Shown one piece after another: positions 1-12,069 of a DNA stretch of 64,000 bases. Below the pieces are notes generated by a model, which saw only the letters and a list, made by a program, of their open reading frames with translations, was not told the origin of the DNA and did no database searches. Source of the stretch: Demequina litorisediminis (GTDB lineage Bacteria; Actinomycetota; Actinomycetes; Actinomycetales; Demequinaceae). The position numbers and the translations under genes were made by a program. Position 1 is the first letter of the stretch. Each line of letters starts with the position of its first letter. The stretch lies in the NCBI RefSeq assembly GCF_030161615.1, contig NZ_BSUN01000001.1:2108001-2172000 (forward strand), given 5' to 3'.

Positions 1-1981
<1,981 letters not shown>

Positions 1982-2045
1982 ACGTTCATTGTGCCTGGCA
2001 GTCGTTGCGGCGCCATGTCTTGGGCGTGTCGTTCCGGGAGCGGTC

Positions 2046-2674
2046 TCAGTGGCGGGCCTCGCCGAGGCCACCCCGAGCCATGTGTGCGGCACCTTGTCGA
2101 AGCACCAGCCGAGCCTTGGGGCGCGCTCCGAGATCCACAGAGCCTGGGACGCGCTTGTCGCCCCGTGTCGAGCCGTCGAGCATGAAGCAGTGATTCTTGA
2201 CGAGCATCTGCGGATACGCGGCTACCAGGGACAAGCCCTCGGCGATCGTCAAGGGGTGCGGCCGCGCTCGGCGAGTACCGTGCGGGTGCCCAGCGGCGCT
2301 ACCGAACGGAACTCGTCACCACGGTCGATGCCGGTCAGGAGATACACCGGCGCCTCGGGTACCTCCAGTTCCGCACGGACCCGGTACGGGGCCAGGCCCT
2401 CGTTGCCGTGATTGCGGTCGAGGATGCCCTCCTTCGTGGAGGACGGCAGACGCAGCAACGGGACGCGTGCCTCCGGCGCGATCAGGGTATCCGCCACGAC
2501 GGCGAGATAGGGGAGTGTGCCCGCCTCGGCATCGGCCTCCTGGGGCAGGGCCGATGCCGCAGGCTCGAGCGGCGTGAAGAGGTCACGGAACTCGGCTTCC
2601 GTGAGGCCGGCAAGAGCGGGGTATCCCGCGGTCACGTAGGTGTCGATCTGAGCGGCAAGAGCGGTGGCGGTCAA
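2046..2674 (-). CDS. DUF5701 family protein
   Basis: Protein of about 208 residues matching my memory of the actinobacterial DUF5701 family: LTEAEFRDLFTPL near the N-terminus, then APVYLLTGIDRGDEF, LAERGRTPLTIAEGL, KNHCFMLDGSTRGDKRVPALWIS and the C-terminal LGWCFDKVPHTWLG. No biochemical function is known to me. The start is a TTG at 2674, chosen because GAGGAG lies 6 bases upstream and the upstream codons are low-complexity Arg. The frame breaks at an AGCT-site near 2150, inside KRVPALWIS. A second one-base loss near 2055, in a C run, is needed to reach the TGA at 2046; without it the frame would run into glgX. It is co-directional with glgX, 64 bases away. Confidence 0.8.
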
Positions 2675-2912
2675 GGCGTCTCCTCGTCGTCGGCGGCGTG
2701 CTGCGTGCCAACGCTCGGCATGCCCCGGCTGTTCCACCGTGCGGCGCGTTCACTGCCCGCGAAGTGGCAAAACCCGGGCAAAAAGTTGACTAGACTCGTG
2801 GCACGTCAGGACTTCGGTCCCGACCATGTGTGCGCCCCTAGGTGGGCGAGCGCAGCCGTCTCGGAGGCGAGCTTCTCGTCCCGTCCACCGTCCCGGCCCG
2901 CGAGGAGTAGAT
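2675..2912. promoter_or_regulatory. Divergent intergenic region between DUF5701 and mrpA
   Basis: About 240 bases separate two divergent genes, so it should hold promoters for both. A TAGACT at 2791-2796 fits an actinobacterial TAnnnT -10 box for mrpA, inside the A-rich stretch GCAAAAAGTTGACTAGACT, one of the few AT-rich patches here. No convincing operator, riboswitch or small gene was seen. Confidence 0.35.
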
Positions 2913-5891
2913 GTGATCGTCCTACTCGCGATGTTTGGAGCCCTGGCGCTGGCGACGCCGCTCCTCGTCAAGGTCATGGGCCGCTGGGCCTTCGCCGTCC
3001 TTGCCGCCATGCCTGGCGCGGCCGCGGTCTGGACTGCATTGCAGGCCCCTGCCGCCCTGGGGGACCATCCGCCGACCGTGAGCGTCGAGTGGATCCCGGT
3101 CTTGGGCATGGACCTGTCCTTCCGCATGGATGCGCTCGCGTGGGTGATGGCGATGCTCGTGCTCATCGTCGGCGCGCTCGTCTTGCTGTACTGCACCTGG
3201 TACTTCTCCGACGACGAGCCGGGTCTGGGGCGGTTCGCCGCCTTCCTGTTGGCCTTCGCCGGCGTGATGTTTGGCCTCGTGACCGCCGACGACATCATCG
3301 TGATGTTCATCTTCTGGGAAGCGACCAGCGTCCTGTCGTATCTGCTCATCGGGCACTACACCGCACGGCGTGAGAGCCGCGGAGCCGCGCTCCAGGCGCT
3401 CCTCGTGACCACCACCGGCGGACTCGCGATGTTCGTCGGCATCGTCATCCTCGTCGCACAGACCGGCACCACGTCGCTCACGCAGATCGTCGCCTCTCCG
3501 CCGTCGCTGACCGACCCGCTGACCATCTCTGCCGTGATGCTCGTGCTTGCGGGCGCCGTGTCCAAGAGCGCCCTGGTGCCCTTCCACTTCTGGCTGCCCG
3601 CGGCGATGGCCGCTCCGACCCCGGTCAGCGCGTACCTGCACGCAGCGGCCATGGTGAAGGCAGGCATCTACCTCATCGCGAGGTTCGCGCCCGGGTTCGC
3701 GGACGTCCCGGGGTGGCGCGGCGTGCTGGTAACGCTCGGTGTCGCCACCATGCTCGTGGGCGGCTGGCGTTCCCTGCGCCAGACCGACCTCAAACTGCTG
3801 CTCGCCTACGGCACCATCAGCCAGTTGGGCTTCCTCACTCTGGTGCTCGCCTTCGGCGAGCCCAACATCGCCCTCGCGGGGCTCACCCTGCTGGTGGGCC
3901 ACGCCGCGTTCAAGGCGACCCTGTTCCTGACCGTCGGCATCATCGACCACGATGCCGGCACTCGAGACCTCCGTGAGCCTGTCCGGCATCGGACGTGCGC
4001 GCCCCGCGCTCGCGGTCATTGCCATCCTGGCCGCGGCGTCGATGGCGGGCATCCCCCGCTGCTGGGTTTCGTGGCCAAGGAGGCCGTGCTGACCTCGCTC
4101 ATCGAGCAGCCTTGCGCTCACCCCGCTGTGGGGCTGGGTGGCGCTCGTGGGCGCGGTGGTCGGATCGATCTTCACGGTCGCGTACTCGGCACGTTTCGTC
4201 TGGGGAGCCTTCGCTTCCAAGCCCAAGGTTGCCTCCACGAAGATTCACCGCTCCAGCGCCGCCATCCTGGTGGCGCCGGCGCTGCTCAGTGTGTTCGGCG
4301 TCGCCACTGGTCTGGCGCCGCGCATCCTCGAGCCCTACCTCGAGCCGTACGCGGAGTCCTACGGTGAGGAGCCGACGTACCACCTGGCGCTGTGGCACGG
4401 CTTCGAGCCCGCGCTGTGGCTCACCATCGCGGTCATCGTGGTCGGTACCGCGATGTTCGTCTGGCGCGGTCCACTGCTGAGGATGCAGGGGCGCCTGCCG
4501 CGAGTGCCCGATGCGTCACGTGGGTACACCGCCTCGATCAGGGCGATCAACTGGGCCGGCCTCGTCACCTCGCGCGCGCTGCAGCGCCGCGGTCTGCCCG
4601 GCTACCTCGCGATGATCCTGGGCGTCTTCGTGTTCTCCGTGGTGGCATCGGCCATCGCCGGAGCGGACCTGGTGGGCTCCATCGTGCCGTGGGATTACCC
4701 CACGCAGGCCGTGGTCGCGGCCTTCATGATCGTCGCGGCCATCGCCTCCGCCATGGTCCGTCAGCGGTTCACCGCCGTGCTCCTCGTGGGCATGGTCGGC
4801 TACGGCATGGTGGCGCTGTTCGGCATGCACGGGGCCCCCGACCTGGCGCTTACGCAGGCTCTCGTCGAGACCGTCACGCTCGTGGTCTTCGTGCTCGTCC
4901 TGCGGCGTCTGCCGCACCGCATCGCGGAACGCAACGTGCCGCGACGCCGCCTCCTGCGTGCGGGCATCGGCATCGCCGTCGGCCTCGCCATGGCGCTCGT
5001 GGCGGTGGTCGCGCTCGGTTCGCGCACCGCGGACTCGATCTCCGCGGAGCCTGCCCGAGATGGCCCTGAACGAGGGCCACGGCCAGAACGTGGTCAACGT
5101 GCTTCTCGTGGACATCCGGGCTTGGGACACCATGGGCGAGATCTCCATGCTCGTCGCCGTCGCCACCGGCGTGGCAAGCCTCCTGTTCGTCACCGGACGC
5201 GAGGGCTCCGAGGAGCGCCTGGCGCGTCCCGGGTCAGGCATCTCGCTGCGCAGGCGCGCCGCCACCGCCGAGGTCGTCACCGAGCCAGCCGTCCCGGACG
5301 CCGTCACCAGCATCGAGACCGCCTCGTTCTCCGTGGTGGACGAGTCGCCGTCTGACTTCTCCGCTGGCGAGAACAAGGCGCCCACGCGGCGGTCGTGGCT
5401 CCTGGCGGGCCGCACCCTGTCGGCGTCGAACCGGTCAATTCTGCTCGAAGTCCTGGTGCGCTTCCTGTTCCACCCCGCCATGGTGGTGTCCGTGTACCTG
5501 CTGTTTGCCGGGCACAACTCGCCAGGCGGCGGCTTCGCGGGCGGACTGCTCGCGGGACTCGCCCTCCTCGCGCGCTACCTTGCGGGTGGCCGCTACGAGC
5601 TCGGGGAGGCCGCACCCATCGACGCCGGCAAGCCTGCTCGGCACCGGCATCCTGTTCGCCGCAGGCACCGCCGCGGGGGCGCTCGCATTCGGCATGGAGG
5701 TCCTCGAGTCGACCTGGTTCGAGTACTCGTGGGGCCCCCTCCACCTCAGTGCGGGAACCTCGACGCTGTTCGACATAGGCGTCTACCTGGTGGTGCTCGG
5801 CGTCTCCCTCGACATCCTGCGAAGCCTGGGGGCCCAGGTGGATCGCCACCAGCAGGACCGTGACTCGACCGAAGAGGAGGCCCGCGCATGA
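2913..5891 (+). CDS. mrpA: Mrp Na+/H+ antiporter subunit A, with MrpB-like C-terminal domain
   Basis: Largest membrane subunit of the multisubunit Na+(K+)/H+ antiporter, related to complex I NuoL. Corrected length is about 991 residues. The N-terminal two thirds hold the proton-translocation domain: WEATSVLSYLLIGHY, SAVMLVLAGAVSKSALVPFHFWLPAAM, HAAAMVKAGIYL, HDAGTRDLRELSGIG and GIPPLLGFVAKEAVL. The C-terminal part (from about 4660) has the DUF4040 region FGMHGAPDLALTQALVET, then an MrpB-like segment FLFHPAMVVSVYLLFAGHNS, as in actinobacterial A-B fusions. Start is GTG 2913, preceded by GAGGAG. AGCT-sites break the frame near 3985, 4110, 5047 and 5631, and a C-run loss near 4053 partly compensates. 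It overlaps mrpC by ATGA, so the six subunits form one transcript. Confidence 0.93.
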
Positions 5892-6367
5892 GCGCCTCGC
5901 TGTCCCTCGTCGTCGTGATGGCCGTGCTGTACGCCGCGGGCGTCTACGTACTGCTCGAGCGCTCGCTGACCCGCGTGCTGATCGGCTTCCTGCTCATCGG
6001 CAACGCCACCAACCTGCTCATCCTCATCATGAGTGGCAGGGCTGGCGACGCGCCGTTCATGACAGACGATGCCGACCCGTCCACCTTCGCCGACCCGTTG
6101 CCGCAGGCGCTGATCCTCACGGCGATCGTCATCAACTTCGGCGTCACGGCGTTCCTGCTGGCCCTGATCTACCGCTCGTGGTGGCTGGCCCGCCTGGGTG
6201 ACAGCGGTGACTCGCTCGTCACGGAGCACGATGACGACGACGCGCTCGTCGACGAGGTCTTCGAGTCCTCGTCCGACGATGACGATGCGGTGGCGCAGGC
6301 GCTCGGCGCCGGCGAGGAGACCCTTCCCGAGCCCGCCCCCAAGACGCCAGGGGAGGACCGCGCATGA
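5888..6367 (+). CDS. mrpC: Mrp antiporter subunit C (NuoK-like)
   Basis: Small NuoK-like membrane subunit of the Mrp antiporter, 159 residues. Three hydrophobic helices are visible: residues 3-23, about 31-51 (LIGFLLIGNATNLLILIM) and about 78-103 (LPQALILTAIVINFGVTAFLLALI). The motif DPLPQALILTAIVI is typical of MrpC/MnhC. The C-terminal 45 residues form an acidic cytoplasmic tail rich in Asp, Glu and Ser, longer than the roughly 115-residue core of many homologues. The ATG at 5888 overlaps the mrpA stop and the TGA overlaps the mrpD ATG. No frame break was seen in this gene. Confidence 0.95.
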   Translation: MSASLSLVVVMAVLYAAGVYVLLERSLTRVLIGFLLIGNATNLLILIMSGRAGDAPFMTDDADPSTFADPLPQALILTAIVINFGVTAFLLALIYRSWWLARLGDSGDSLVTEHDDDDALVDEVFESSSDDDDAVAQALGAGEETLPEPAPKTPGEDRA

Positions 6368-7955
6368 CGCACGTGCTCGTCCCGCTCGTGGTGCTGCTCC
6401 CGCTGCTCGGCGCCGCCCTTGCGCTCGTCACCGGGCGCTTCCCGCGCCTTCAGATCCTCATCAGCACCGGCACGCTCGCCCTCGTCACGATCGTGTCGAT
6501 CGTGTTGCTCGTCATGGTGGACGCCGACGGTCCCGCCGTGATCGAGGTTGGAGCATGGCCGGCGCCGTGGGGCATCGTGCTCATGGTCGACCGCCTCAGC
6601 GCGATCATGCTCGTGATCTCGTCCGTGGTGCTCCTGGCGGTGCTCCTATATGCGATCGGCCAGGGTATCGCCGACGGCGACCGTGAGACCCCCGTCTCGA
6701 TCTTCCACCCCACGTATCTGATGCTCGCGGCGGGCCTCGCGGTGGCGTTCGTCGCCGGTGACCTCTTCAACCTGTACGTGGGCTTCGAGATCCTGTTGGG
6801 CGCGAGTATGTGCTGCTCACGCTCGGCGGCACCGGCGTGCGCATCAGGGCGGGCGTCACGTACATCGTGGTGTCGCTCGTGTCGTCGGTGTTCTTCCTCG
6901 CGGCCATCGGCCTTGTGTACGGCGCCACCGGCACCGTGAACATGGCTCACGTGGCCGAGCGCCTTGAGACCATCCCCGAGAGCACCGCGCTGATGCTGCA
7001 CGTGATGCTCCTGCTCGCCTTTGGCATCAAGGCCGCGTTGTTCCCGATGTCGTTCTGGCTGCCGGATTCCTACCCCACGGCGCCAGCACCCGTCACCGCC
7101 GTCTTCGCGGGCTTGCTGACCAAGGTCGGTGTCTACGCGATCATCCGACTCGAGACCCTGCTGTTCCCCGACGAGGGGCCAGGCGGTGACCTCACCACAC
7201 CGCTGCTGTGGATAGGCCTGCTCACGATGGTCGTGGGCATCCTCGGTGCCGCCGTCCAGGCGGATATCAAGCGACTGCTGTCCTTCACCCTGGTGAGCCA
7301 CATCGGCTACATGATCTTCGGCATCGGCCTCGGCTCCCAGTTGGGACTGGCGGCGACCGTCTACTACATCGTCCACCACATCACCGTGCAGACCACACTG
7401 TTCCTTGCGGTGGGCCTGGTGGAACGCGTGGGCGACTCCACCTCGATCTCGCGCCTGTCCGGGCTGATGAAGGCGGCGCCCGCCATCGCCGTGCTGTTCC
7501 TCATCCCCGCGCTCAACCTCGGCGGCATCCCGCCGTTCTCTGGCTTCCTCGGAAAGACGGGCCTGCTGCTCGCCGGTGCCGAGGAGGGCGGTTGGGTGGT
7601 GTGGGTCGTCATCGGCGGTGCCGTCTCGACGTCGCTCATCACGCTCTACGCGCTGATGCGGGTGTGGAACCTCGCGTTCTGGCGCTCCACGGTCGAGGTG
7701 GAGGCGGGCTACCGGTCGCACCTCATCACCGACCTGGTGGAGAGCCCCGAGATCGACGTCGCGTCGAACACGGCGTCCGCCACCCCGCGCCTCATGGTCG
7801 GAGTCACCACCGCCATGGTCGCGATCACCGTGGCGCTCACCGTGTTCGCAGGCCCACTCTTCGCGCTCGCGGACCGCACCGCGCAGGAGATCGGTGAACG
7901 TGATGTGCTGATCTCCACCGTGCTGCCGCGGGAGGTGACCGATGCCGAAGCGTGA
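6364..7955 (+). CDS. mrpD: Mrp antiporter subunit D (NuoN/NuoM-like)
   Basis: Proton-translocating subunit related to NuoM/NuoN, about 530 residues with multiple transmembrane helices. Visible signatures include GDLFNLYVGFEILLGASYVLLTLGGT (split here at the break), FGIKAALFPMSFWLPDSYPTAPAPVTAVFAGLLTKVGVYA and LGGIPPFSGFLGKTGLL. The frame is lost near 6811, where GCGAGTATGTG stands for GCGAGCTATGTG: here the AGCT-site has lost a C instead of gaining a base. Everything after it is in one frame to the TGA at 7953-7955. It overlaps mrpE by 14 bases. The lysines in AFGIKAALFP and LLTKVG are the expected proton-path residues of this family. Confidence 0.93.
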
Positions 7956-8526
7956 CAAGATCCGCGCCGCGCGCCGGGTGCGCCGCCAGCAGATCCCGCT
8001 GCGGCTCTCGCTCGTGGTCCTGTGGGTGTTCCTGTGGGGCACCTTCGACGCGACCACGATCGTGTCGGGGATCGTCGTCGCGGCGCTCGCGCCGCTCGTG
8101 TTCTACCTGCCCCCGATCGAGACCAGCGGGCGGCTGCACGTGGGCTGGCTCCTGTGGTTCGTCGTGGTGCTCATGTGGGACATCGCGCGCTCGTCGATCA
8201 CGGTCGCGGGGCAGGCGTTCGGCATCGGCTACTCGCCCAAGGAAGCGATCATCGGCGTCAAGATGCGCTCGTCGAGCGACCTCATCCTCACCGCTACCGC
8301 CGAGGCGTCGTCGCTGGTGCCCGGCACCCTCGTGGTCGACGTGGACCGTGCCGGCGGCGAACTGTTCATCCACATTCTGTGCGTGAAGGACGCCGCGCAC
8401 ATCGAGCGTGCCCGCCAGGAGGTCCTCGCGACCGAGGCTCGACTCATCCGCGCCGTCGGCTCCGCCGCCGACGTGCGGCGTGTCACCGGCGGCGTGCCGG
8501 GACAGCGGAAGGGGGCCACCCGATGA
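7942..8526 (+). CDS. mrpE: Mrp antiporter subunit E
   Basis: MrpE/MnhE subunit, 194 residues. A basic N-terminus (MPKRDKIRAARRVRRQQ) leads into two or three hydrophobic helices (LSLVVLWVFLWGTFD, IVVAALAPLVFYLPP, LLWFVVVLMWDIARSS), followed by the soluble family domain with LILTATAEASSLVPGTLVVDVD, where the run from LTATAEASSLVPGT is highly conserved. The subunit is needed for assembly or stability of the Mrp complex. It starts inside the last codons of mrpD and its TGA overlaps the mrpF ATG, so translational coupling is likely. No frame break. Confidence 0.94.
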   Translation: MPKRDKIRAARRVRRQQIPLRLSLVVLWVFLWGTFDATTIVSGIVVAALAPLVFYLPPIETSGRLHVGWLLWFVVVLMWDIARSSITVAGQAFGIGYSPKEAIIGVKMRSSSDLILTATAEASSLVPGTLVVDVDRAGGELFIHILCVKDAAHIERARQEVLATEARLIRAVGSAADVRRVTGGVPGQRKGATR

Positions 8527-8786
8527 CCGTGGTGTTGCTGGCGGCAGGAGCGATGTTCTCGTTCGCGGTGTTCGCCGCGCTCGTGCGAATCGTGCGCGGA
8601 CCTTCCATTCTCGACAGGGTGATCGCGGCTGACGTGCTGACCGCCACTCTCGTGTGCTGGCTTGGAGTGTGGATGGTCGCCAACCGCGACACCACCCTGA
8701 TGCCGGTGCTCATCGCCCTCGCCCTCTTCGCCGTGGTGGGCTCCGTCAGCACCGCGCGCTTCATGGTGGGTAAGGAGGAGGACTGA
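8523..8786 (+). CDS. mrpF: Mrp antiporter subunit F
   Basis: MrpF/MnhF subunit, 87 residues, three transmembrane helices. The conserved stretch RIVRGPSILDRVIAADVLT after helix 1 is diagnostic of the family, and the Asp residues within it are the conserved charges. Its ATG overlaps the mrpE stop, and its TGA shares a base with the mrpG ATG at 8786. Length is normal and the frame is intact. Confidence 0.94.
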   Translation: MTVVLLAAGAMFSFAVFAALVRIVRGPSILDRVIAADVLTATLVCWLGVWMVANRDTTLMPVLIALALFAVVGSVSTARFMVGKEED

Positions 8787-9226
8787 TGCTTGTCTGGACG
8801 CCTGGCGCCCACCCGCTCGCCGATATCCTCGCCGCGGTCCTCGTGCTGCTCACTGGGGTGATGTCCCTGGCCGCAGGAGTGGGCCTCTTGCGCTTCCCCG
8901 ACACCCTCCAACGGCTGCATGCGGGCGCCAAGCCACAGGTGCTCGGTGTCATCGTCATCTGCATCGCGATCGTGCTGCGTTCCCCGAGCCTGGCCCACCC
9001 TCGCGTTGGCCTCCCTGGTGGTGGTCTTCCAGATGCTCACGCAGCCCATCGCGGCCCACATGGTGGGGCGCGCCGCCTACCGCGACGAGCACCTGGACCG
9101 CGCCTGCTGGTGGTCGACGAACTGGCCGATGACGTTCGCGCCGCGGATCGTGCCGCCGACCGTGCGGCGAACCGCGCGGCGGGCCATCCGCAGGGCAAGC
9201 GCCACGGCAGGGACCAGCGCCGCTGA
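8786..9226 (+). CDS. mrpG: Mrp antiporter subunit G
   Basis: MrpG/MnhG subunit, last gene of the Mrp operon, about 146 residues. Helix 1 (ADILAAVLVLLTGVMSLAAGVGLLRFPDTLQRLHAGAK) carries the hallmark LLRFPD.L.RLHA. The second half, SWPTLALASLVVVFQMLTQPIAAHMVGRAAYRD, is out of frame until the AGCT-site near 8990 is restored. A further one-base loss near 9106 (GCGCCTGCTGG) is needed to return to LLVVDELADDVRAADRAADRAANR and the TGA at 9224-9226. That ending matches the VVDEL typical of MrpG C-termini. Without the second repair the frame would instead run to 9329, into etfB, which is less likely. Confidence 0.88.
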   Translation: MLVWTPGAHPLADILAAVLVLLTGVMSLAAGVGLLRFPDTLQRLHAGAKPQVLGVIVICIAIVLRSPSLAHPRVGLPGGGLPDAHAAHRGPHGGARRLPRRAPGPRLLVVDELADDVRAADRAADRAANRAAGHPQGKRHGRDQRR

Positions 9227-9256
9227 CACCCGTCCCGTGCTACTAGGCTGGCCCTC

Positions 9257-10049
9257 ATGCGCATTCTGGTCACGGTCAAGCACGTCCCCGACCTTCAGTC
9301 GCAGCGGTCCTTCACCGAGGGCCGCGTGACCCGCAACGGGGACGACGGCACGATGAACGAACTGGACGAGAACGCCGTCGAGGCGGCCCTCCAGGCTCGT
9401 CGAGGCGGCAGGCGAAGGCGAGGTGTACGCCCTCACGGTGGGCGGCCCCGATGCCGTCGCCGCGGTCCGCAAGGCGCTCCAGTTGGGCGTCCACCACGCG
9501 ATCCACGTCTGTGACGAGGCGATCGCCGATTCCGATGTGTTCGGCACCGCGAAGGTCATCGCCGCAGCGGTCCGCAAGGTTCACGACGAGGCTCCGCTCG
9601 ACCTGGTGATCACCGGCATGGCGGCACTGGACGGACTGACTTCCATGCTGCCCACGGCGCTGGCGGCCGAGCCTGGACTGGTCGCAGGCGACCCTCGCAT
9701 CGGCCCTGTCGGTGTCCGACGGTGAGGTCACCATCGAGCGCCACCTGCCTGATGCCCACGAGACGCTCGTCGCGCCCCTGCCCGCGGTGGTCTCCGTGAC
9801 CGACGAGGCGAACAAGCCGCGCTACCCCAACTTCAAGGCTCATCATGGCGGCCCGCAAGGCGCCCGTCACGCAGTGGTCGCTCGCCGACCTCGGCGTGGA
9901 CGCCGCGACCGTCGGCAAGGCCGCGGCGCGCACGGTCGTGGTCGATGCGTCGCCGCGCCCGCCGCGAGCGAACCGCGTGAAGATCACCGATACCGGGGAC
10001 GCTGGCACCCAGGCTCGCCGACTTCCTCATCGAGAAGGGACTCGCATGA
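9257..10049 (+). CDS. etfB: Electron transfer flavoprotein subunit beta
   Basis: EtfB, the AMP-binding subunit of the electron-transfer flavoprotein that carries electrons from acyl-CoA and related dehydrogenases. It begins MRILVTVKHVPDLQSQR, with VTRNGDDGTMNELDENAVEAALQLVE, the typical EtfB N-terminus, and contains DLVITGMAALDG and RYPNFKLIMAARK, the family signature near the end. AGCT-sites at about 9396, 9662, 9836 and 10011 all need repair: the first restores LQLVEAAGEGEVYALTVGG and the last gives the C-terminus LADFLIEKGLA. The stop then overlaps the etfA ATG (GCATGAC). Corrected length is about 262 residues, normal for the family. With etfA it is a two-gene unit 30 bases after mrpG. Confidence 0.95.
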
Positions 10050-10996
10050 CCACCGTTGCCGTCCTCGTCGACCACCGCGACGGCGTGGTCACCCGCCCCT
10101 CGCTGGAGGCCCTGACGCTCGCGCGTTCGCTCGGCACGCCCGTCGCCGTGTGGCTCGGTGCGGTTCCCGCGGCCGATGCCGTGGCGCTCCTGGGCGAGTA
10201 CGGCGCCGCCGAGGTGCGCGTCGTGGACGCCGCCGATGCTCGCATCGCCTCTCAGGCGGCGGCCGCCCTCGGCGCGGCGTCCGCAGACGCTGACGTGGTG
10301 CTCGTTATTTCCACGTTCGTCACCAAGGAGATCGCGACGCGCCTAGCGCTCGCCACGGGAGCCGGCGTGGTGGTCGATGCCGCCGGAGCCAACCTGGTGG
10401 ACGGCAAGGTTGAGGCGTTCCAGACGGTGTTTGCCGCCACCTGGGATGTGCGCACCCGCATCGAGTCCGACAAGGCCATCGTCGGCATTCGCCCGAACAC
10501 CACGCTCGCGGTGCCCGCGGACGCTCCCGCGGCTGCGACCGTGGTGGAGGTGGCGGTCGAGCTTCCGACCACCCGCGAGCGCATCTCGCACGTGGAGCCC
10601 GTGGCCCAGGCCGAGGGCGTGCCGCTCGCCGAGGCGCCCGTGGTGGTGTCCGGCGGTCGCGGCACCGGCGGTGACTACGCGCTCGTATCGGAGCTCGCCG
10701 ACCTGCTCGGTGGAGCGGTGGGCGCGTCCCGCGACGCTACCGACGAGGGCTGGATCAGCCACGAGCACATGGTGGGCCAGACCGGTACCACGGTCACCCC
10801 CGCGCTCTACGTGGCAGCCGGCATTTCCGGCGCCGTGCACCACCGTGGTGGCATGCAGGCGTCCGGCACCATCGTGTGCATCAACATGGACCCCGAGGCG
10901 CCCATCTTCGAGATCTCCGACTTCGGTGTGGTGGGGTCGCTGTTCGACGTGCTCCCGCAGGCCATCGCGCGGATCAAGGAACACCGCGGGGCCTAA
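10046..10996 (+). CDS. etfA: Electron transfer flavoprotein subunit alpha
   Basis: EtfA, the FAD-binding subunit, 316 residues. The C-terminal FAD domain carries VVSGGRGTGGDYALVSELAD, then GASRDATDEGWISHEHMVGQTGTTVTP, ALYVAAGISGAVHHRGGMQ and VCINMDPEAPIFEISDFGVVGSLFDVLP, all in the expected order. The frame is intact, and one AGCT within SELAD is unaltered. Start ATG 10046 overlaps the etfB stop. In many actinobacteria etfBA sits next to a cysteine desulfurase gene; here one follows about 6.2 kb later, with an SDR, a giant nuclease and a small gene between. Confidence 0.96.
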   Translation: MTTVAVLVDHRDGVVTRPSLEALTLARSLGTPVAVWLGAVPAADAVALLGEYGAAEVRVVDAADARIASQAAAALGAASADADVVLVISTFVTKEIATRLALATGAGVVVDAAGANLVDGKVEAFQTVFAATWDVRTRIESDKAIVGIRPNTTLAVPADAPAAATVVEVAVELPTTRERISHVEPVAQAEGVPLAEAPVVVSGGRGTGGDYALVSELADLLGGAVGASRDATDEGWISHEHMVGQTGTTVTPALYVAAGISGAVHHRGGMQASGTIVCINMDPEAPIFEISDFGVVGSLFDVLPQAIARIKEHRGA

Positions 10997-11010
10997 CCCC
11001 GCTGAGAACT

Positions 11011-11044
11011 CGGCCCCGGCCACCCGCGAGGGTGACCGGGGCCG
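11011..11044. terminator. Hairpin after etfA
   Basis: Two 14-base arms (CGGCCCCGGCCACC and its near complement ending CCGGGGCCG, one G-T type mismatch) around a 6-base loop, 14 bases after the etfA stop. It also lies just beyond the 3' end of the convergent SDR gene, so it may serve both. Confidence 0.75.
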
Positions 11045-11095
11045 AGGTGCGTCTGGACGCGGGTCTGGCTGCTACCGGGTGTGCCTGGCACGGCG

Positions 11096-11920
11096 CTACG
11101 CGCGCGTGTCGATGGACAGGCCGAGCTCTTCCCAGCGCTCGACCTCGTCGGCGAGCGCCGCAGCCTTCGCCGCACCCTGCGTGAGCGCGTGCCTGCCCGC
11201 CAGCAGGTGCAGCGGGGGAGCGTCGAGGTCCGCGATGTGCACCATCACCCGTGCGAGCGCGTCCGGGTCGCCCGGCTGGTTGCCCGGCAGGTGGTCGATG
11301 CGCTCCCAGTACGGCTGCATCACCTCGGCGTAGTCGGGGTGAATCTCGCGCTGCTTGGCTCCCGAAGGGATCCACTGCGACAGCACGGGGCCTGGCTCAA
11401 GGATCGAGACCTTGATGCCCAGGTGCGCGACCTCCTTGGCAAGTGACTCCATGAAGCCGGAGATGGCCCACTTGGAGGCGCAGTAGTAGCCCATGCCCGC
11501 CGAGCCGCGCACTCCCGCGATCGAGGACACCGTGATGATGTGGCCCGCGCGGCGTTCGCGCAAATGAGGCAGCAGCGCGGTGGTCAGATCCGCGGCACCC
11601 CAGAAGTTGGTGTCCATCACTCGCCGCGCCTCGGCGGGGTCGGATTCCTCGATGGTGGAGAAGTAGCCGATGCCCGCGTTGTTCACCAGCACGTCGATGG
11701 GCCCCGCGTCGGTGGCGGCCGCGACGGCGGAGGCGATCGACGCCGGCGAGGTGACATCGAGGGCGAGCGCCGTGACCGTCTCGGGATGCGCCGCGACAAG
11801 GTCGTCGAGCGTGTCGGGACGCCGCGCGGTCGCGATCACCGTGTGCCCAGCCGAGGCGGCAGCCTCGACGGTCGCGCGGCCGATGCCGGTGGAGCAGCCG
11901 GAGATAAACCAGGTGGCCAT
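11096..11920 (-). CDS. Short-chain dehydrogenase/reductase
   Basis: Classical SDR oxidoreductase, 274 residues, intact. The cofactor motif is FISGCSTGIGRATVEAA (residues 5-21), followed by the ALDVTSP acidic-strand motif, NNAGIGYFS, the catalytic Ser in VSSIAGVRG and the catalytic pair in YYCASKWAISG. The Arg pair in ATARRPDTL after strand 2 suggests NADP(H) preference. The C-terminus is typical of the family with SILEPGPV. The substrate cannot be told from sequence. It is transcribed toward etfA and divergently from the giant nuclease gene at 12070, with 149 bases of shared upstream DNA. Confidence 0.93.
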   Translation of the reverse strand: MATWFISGCSTGIGRATVEAAASAGHTVIATARRPDTLDDLVAAHPETVTALALDVTSPASIASAVAAATDAGPIDVLVNNAGIGYFSTIEESDPAEARRVMDTNFWGAADLTTALLPHLRERRAGHIITVSSIAGVRGSAGMGYYCASKWAISGFMESLAKEVAHLGIKVSILEPGPVLSQWIPSGAKQREIHPDYAEVMQPYWERIDHLPGNQPGDPDALARVMVHIADLDAPPLHLLAGRHALTQGAAKAAALADEVERWEELGLSIDTRA

Positions 11921-12069
11921 GATGTCCTTCCGTCGGTCTGTGTCACCAGCCTACGGCGCTGGGCAACATGGGTGACATCGACTGTTTACGGAGATTTATC
12001 CGATTCGCCAGGCATCTGAGAACCCGCGTCGCTAACGTGAAGGGCACGTCTACTGCCAGGGAGTTTTCT

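Noticed and set aside
8990-9329. Extended mrpG running into etfB to 9329
   Set aside because: The alternative with one extra repaired base gives the VVDEL ending typical of MrpG and a stop before etfB.
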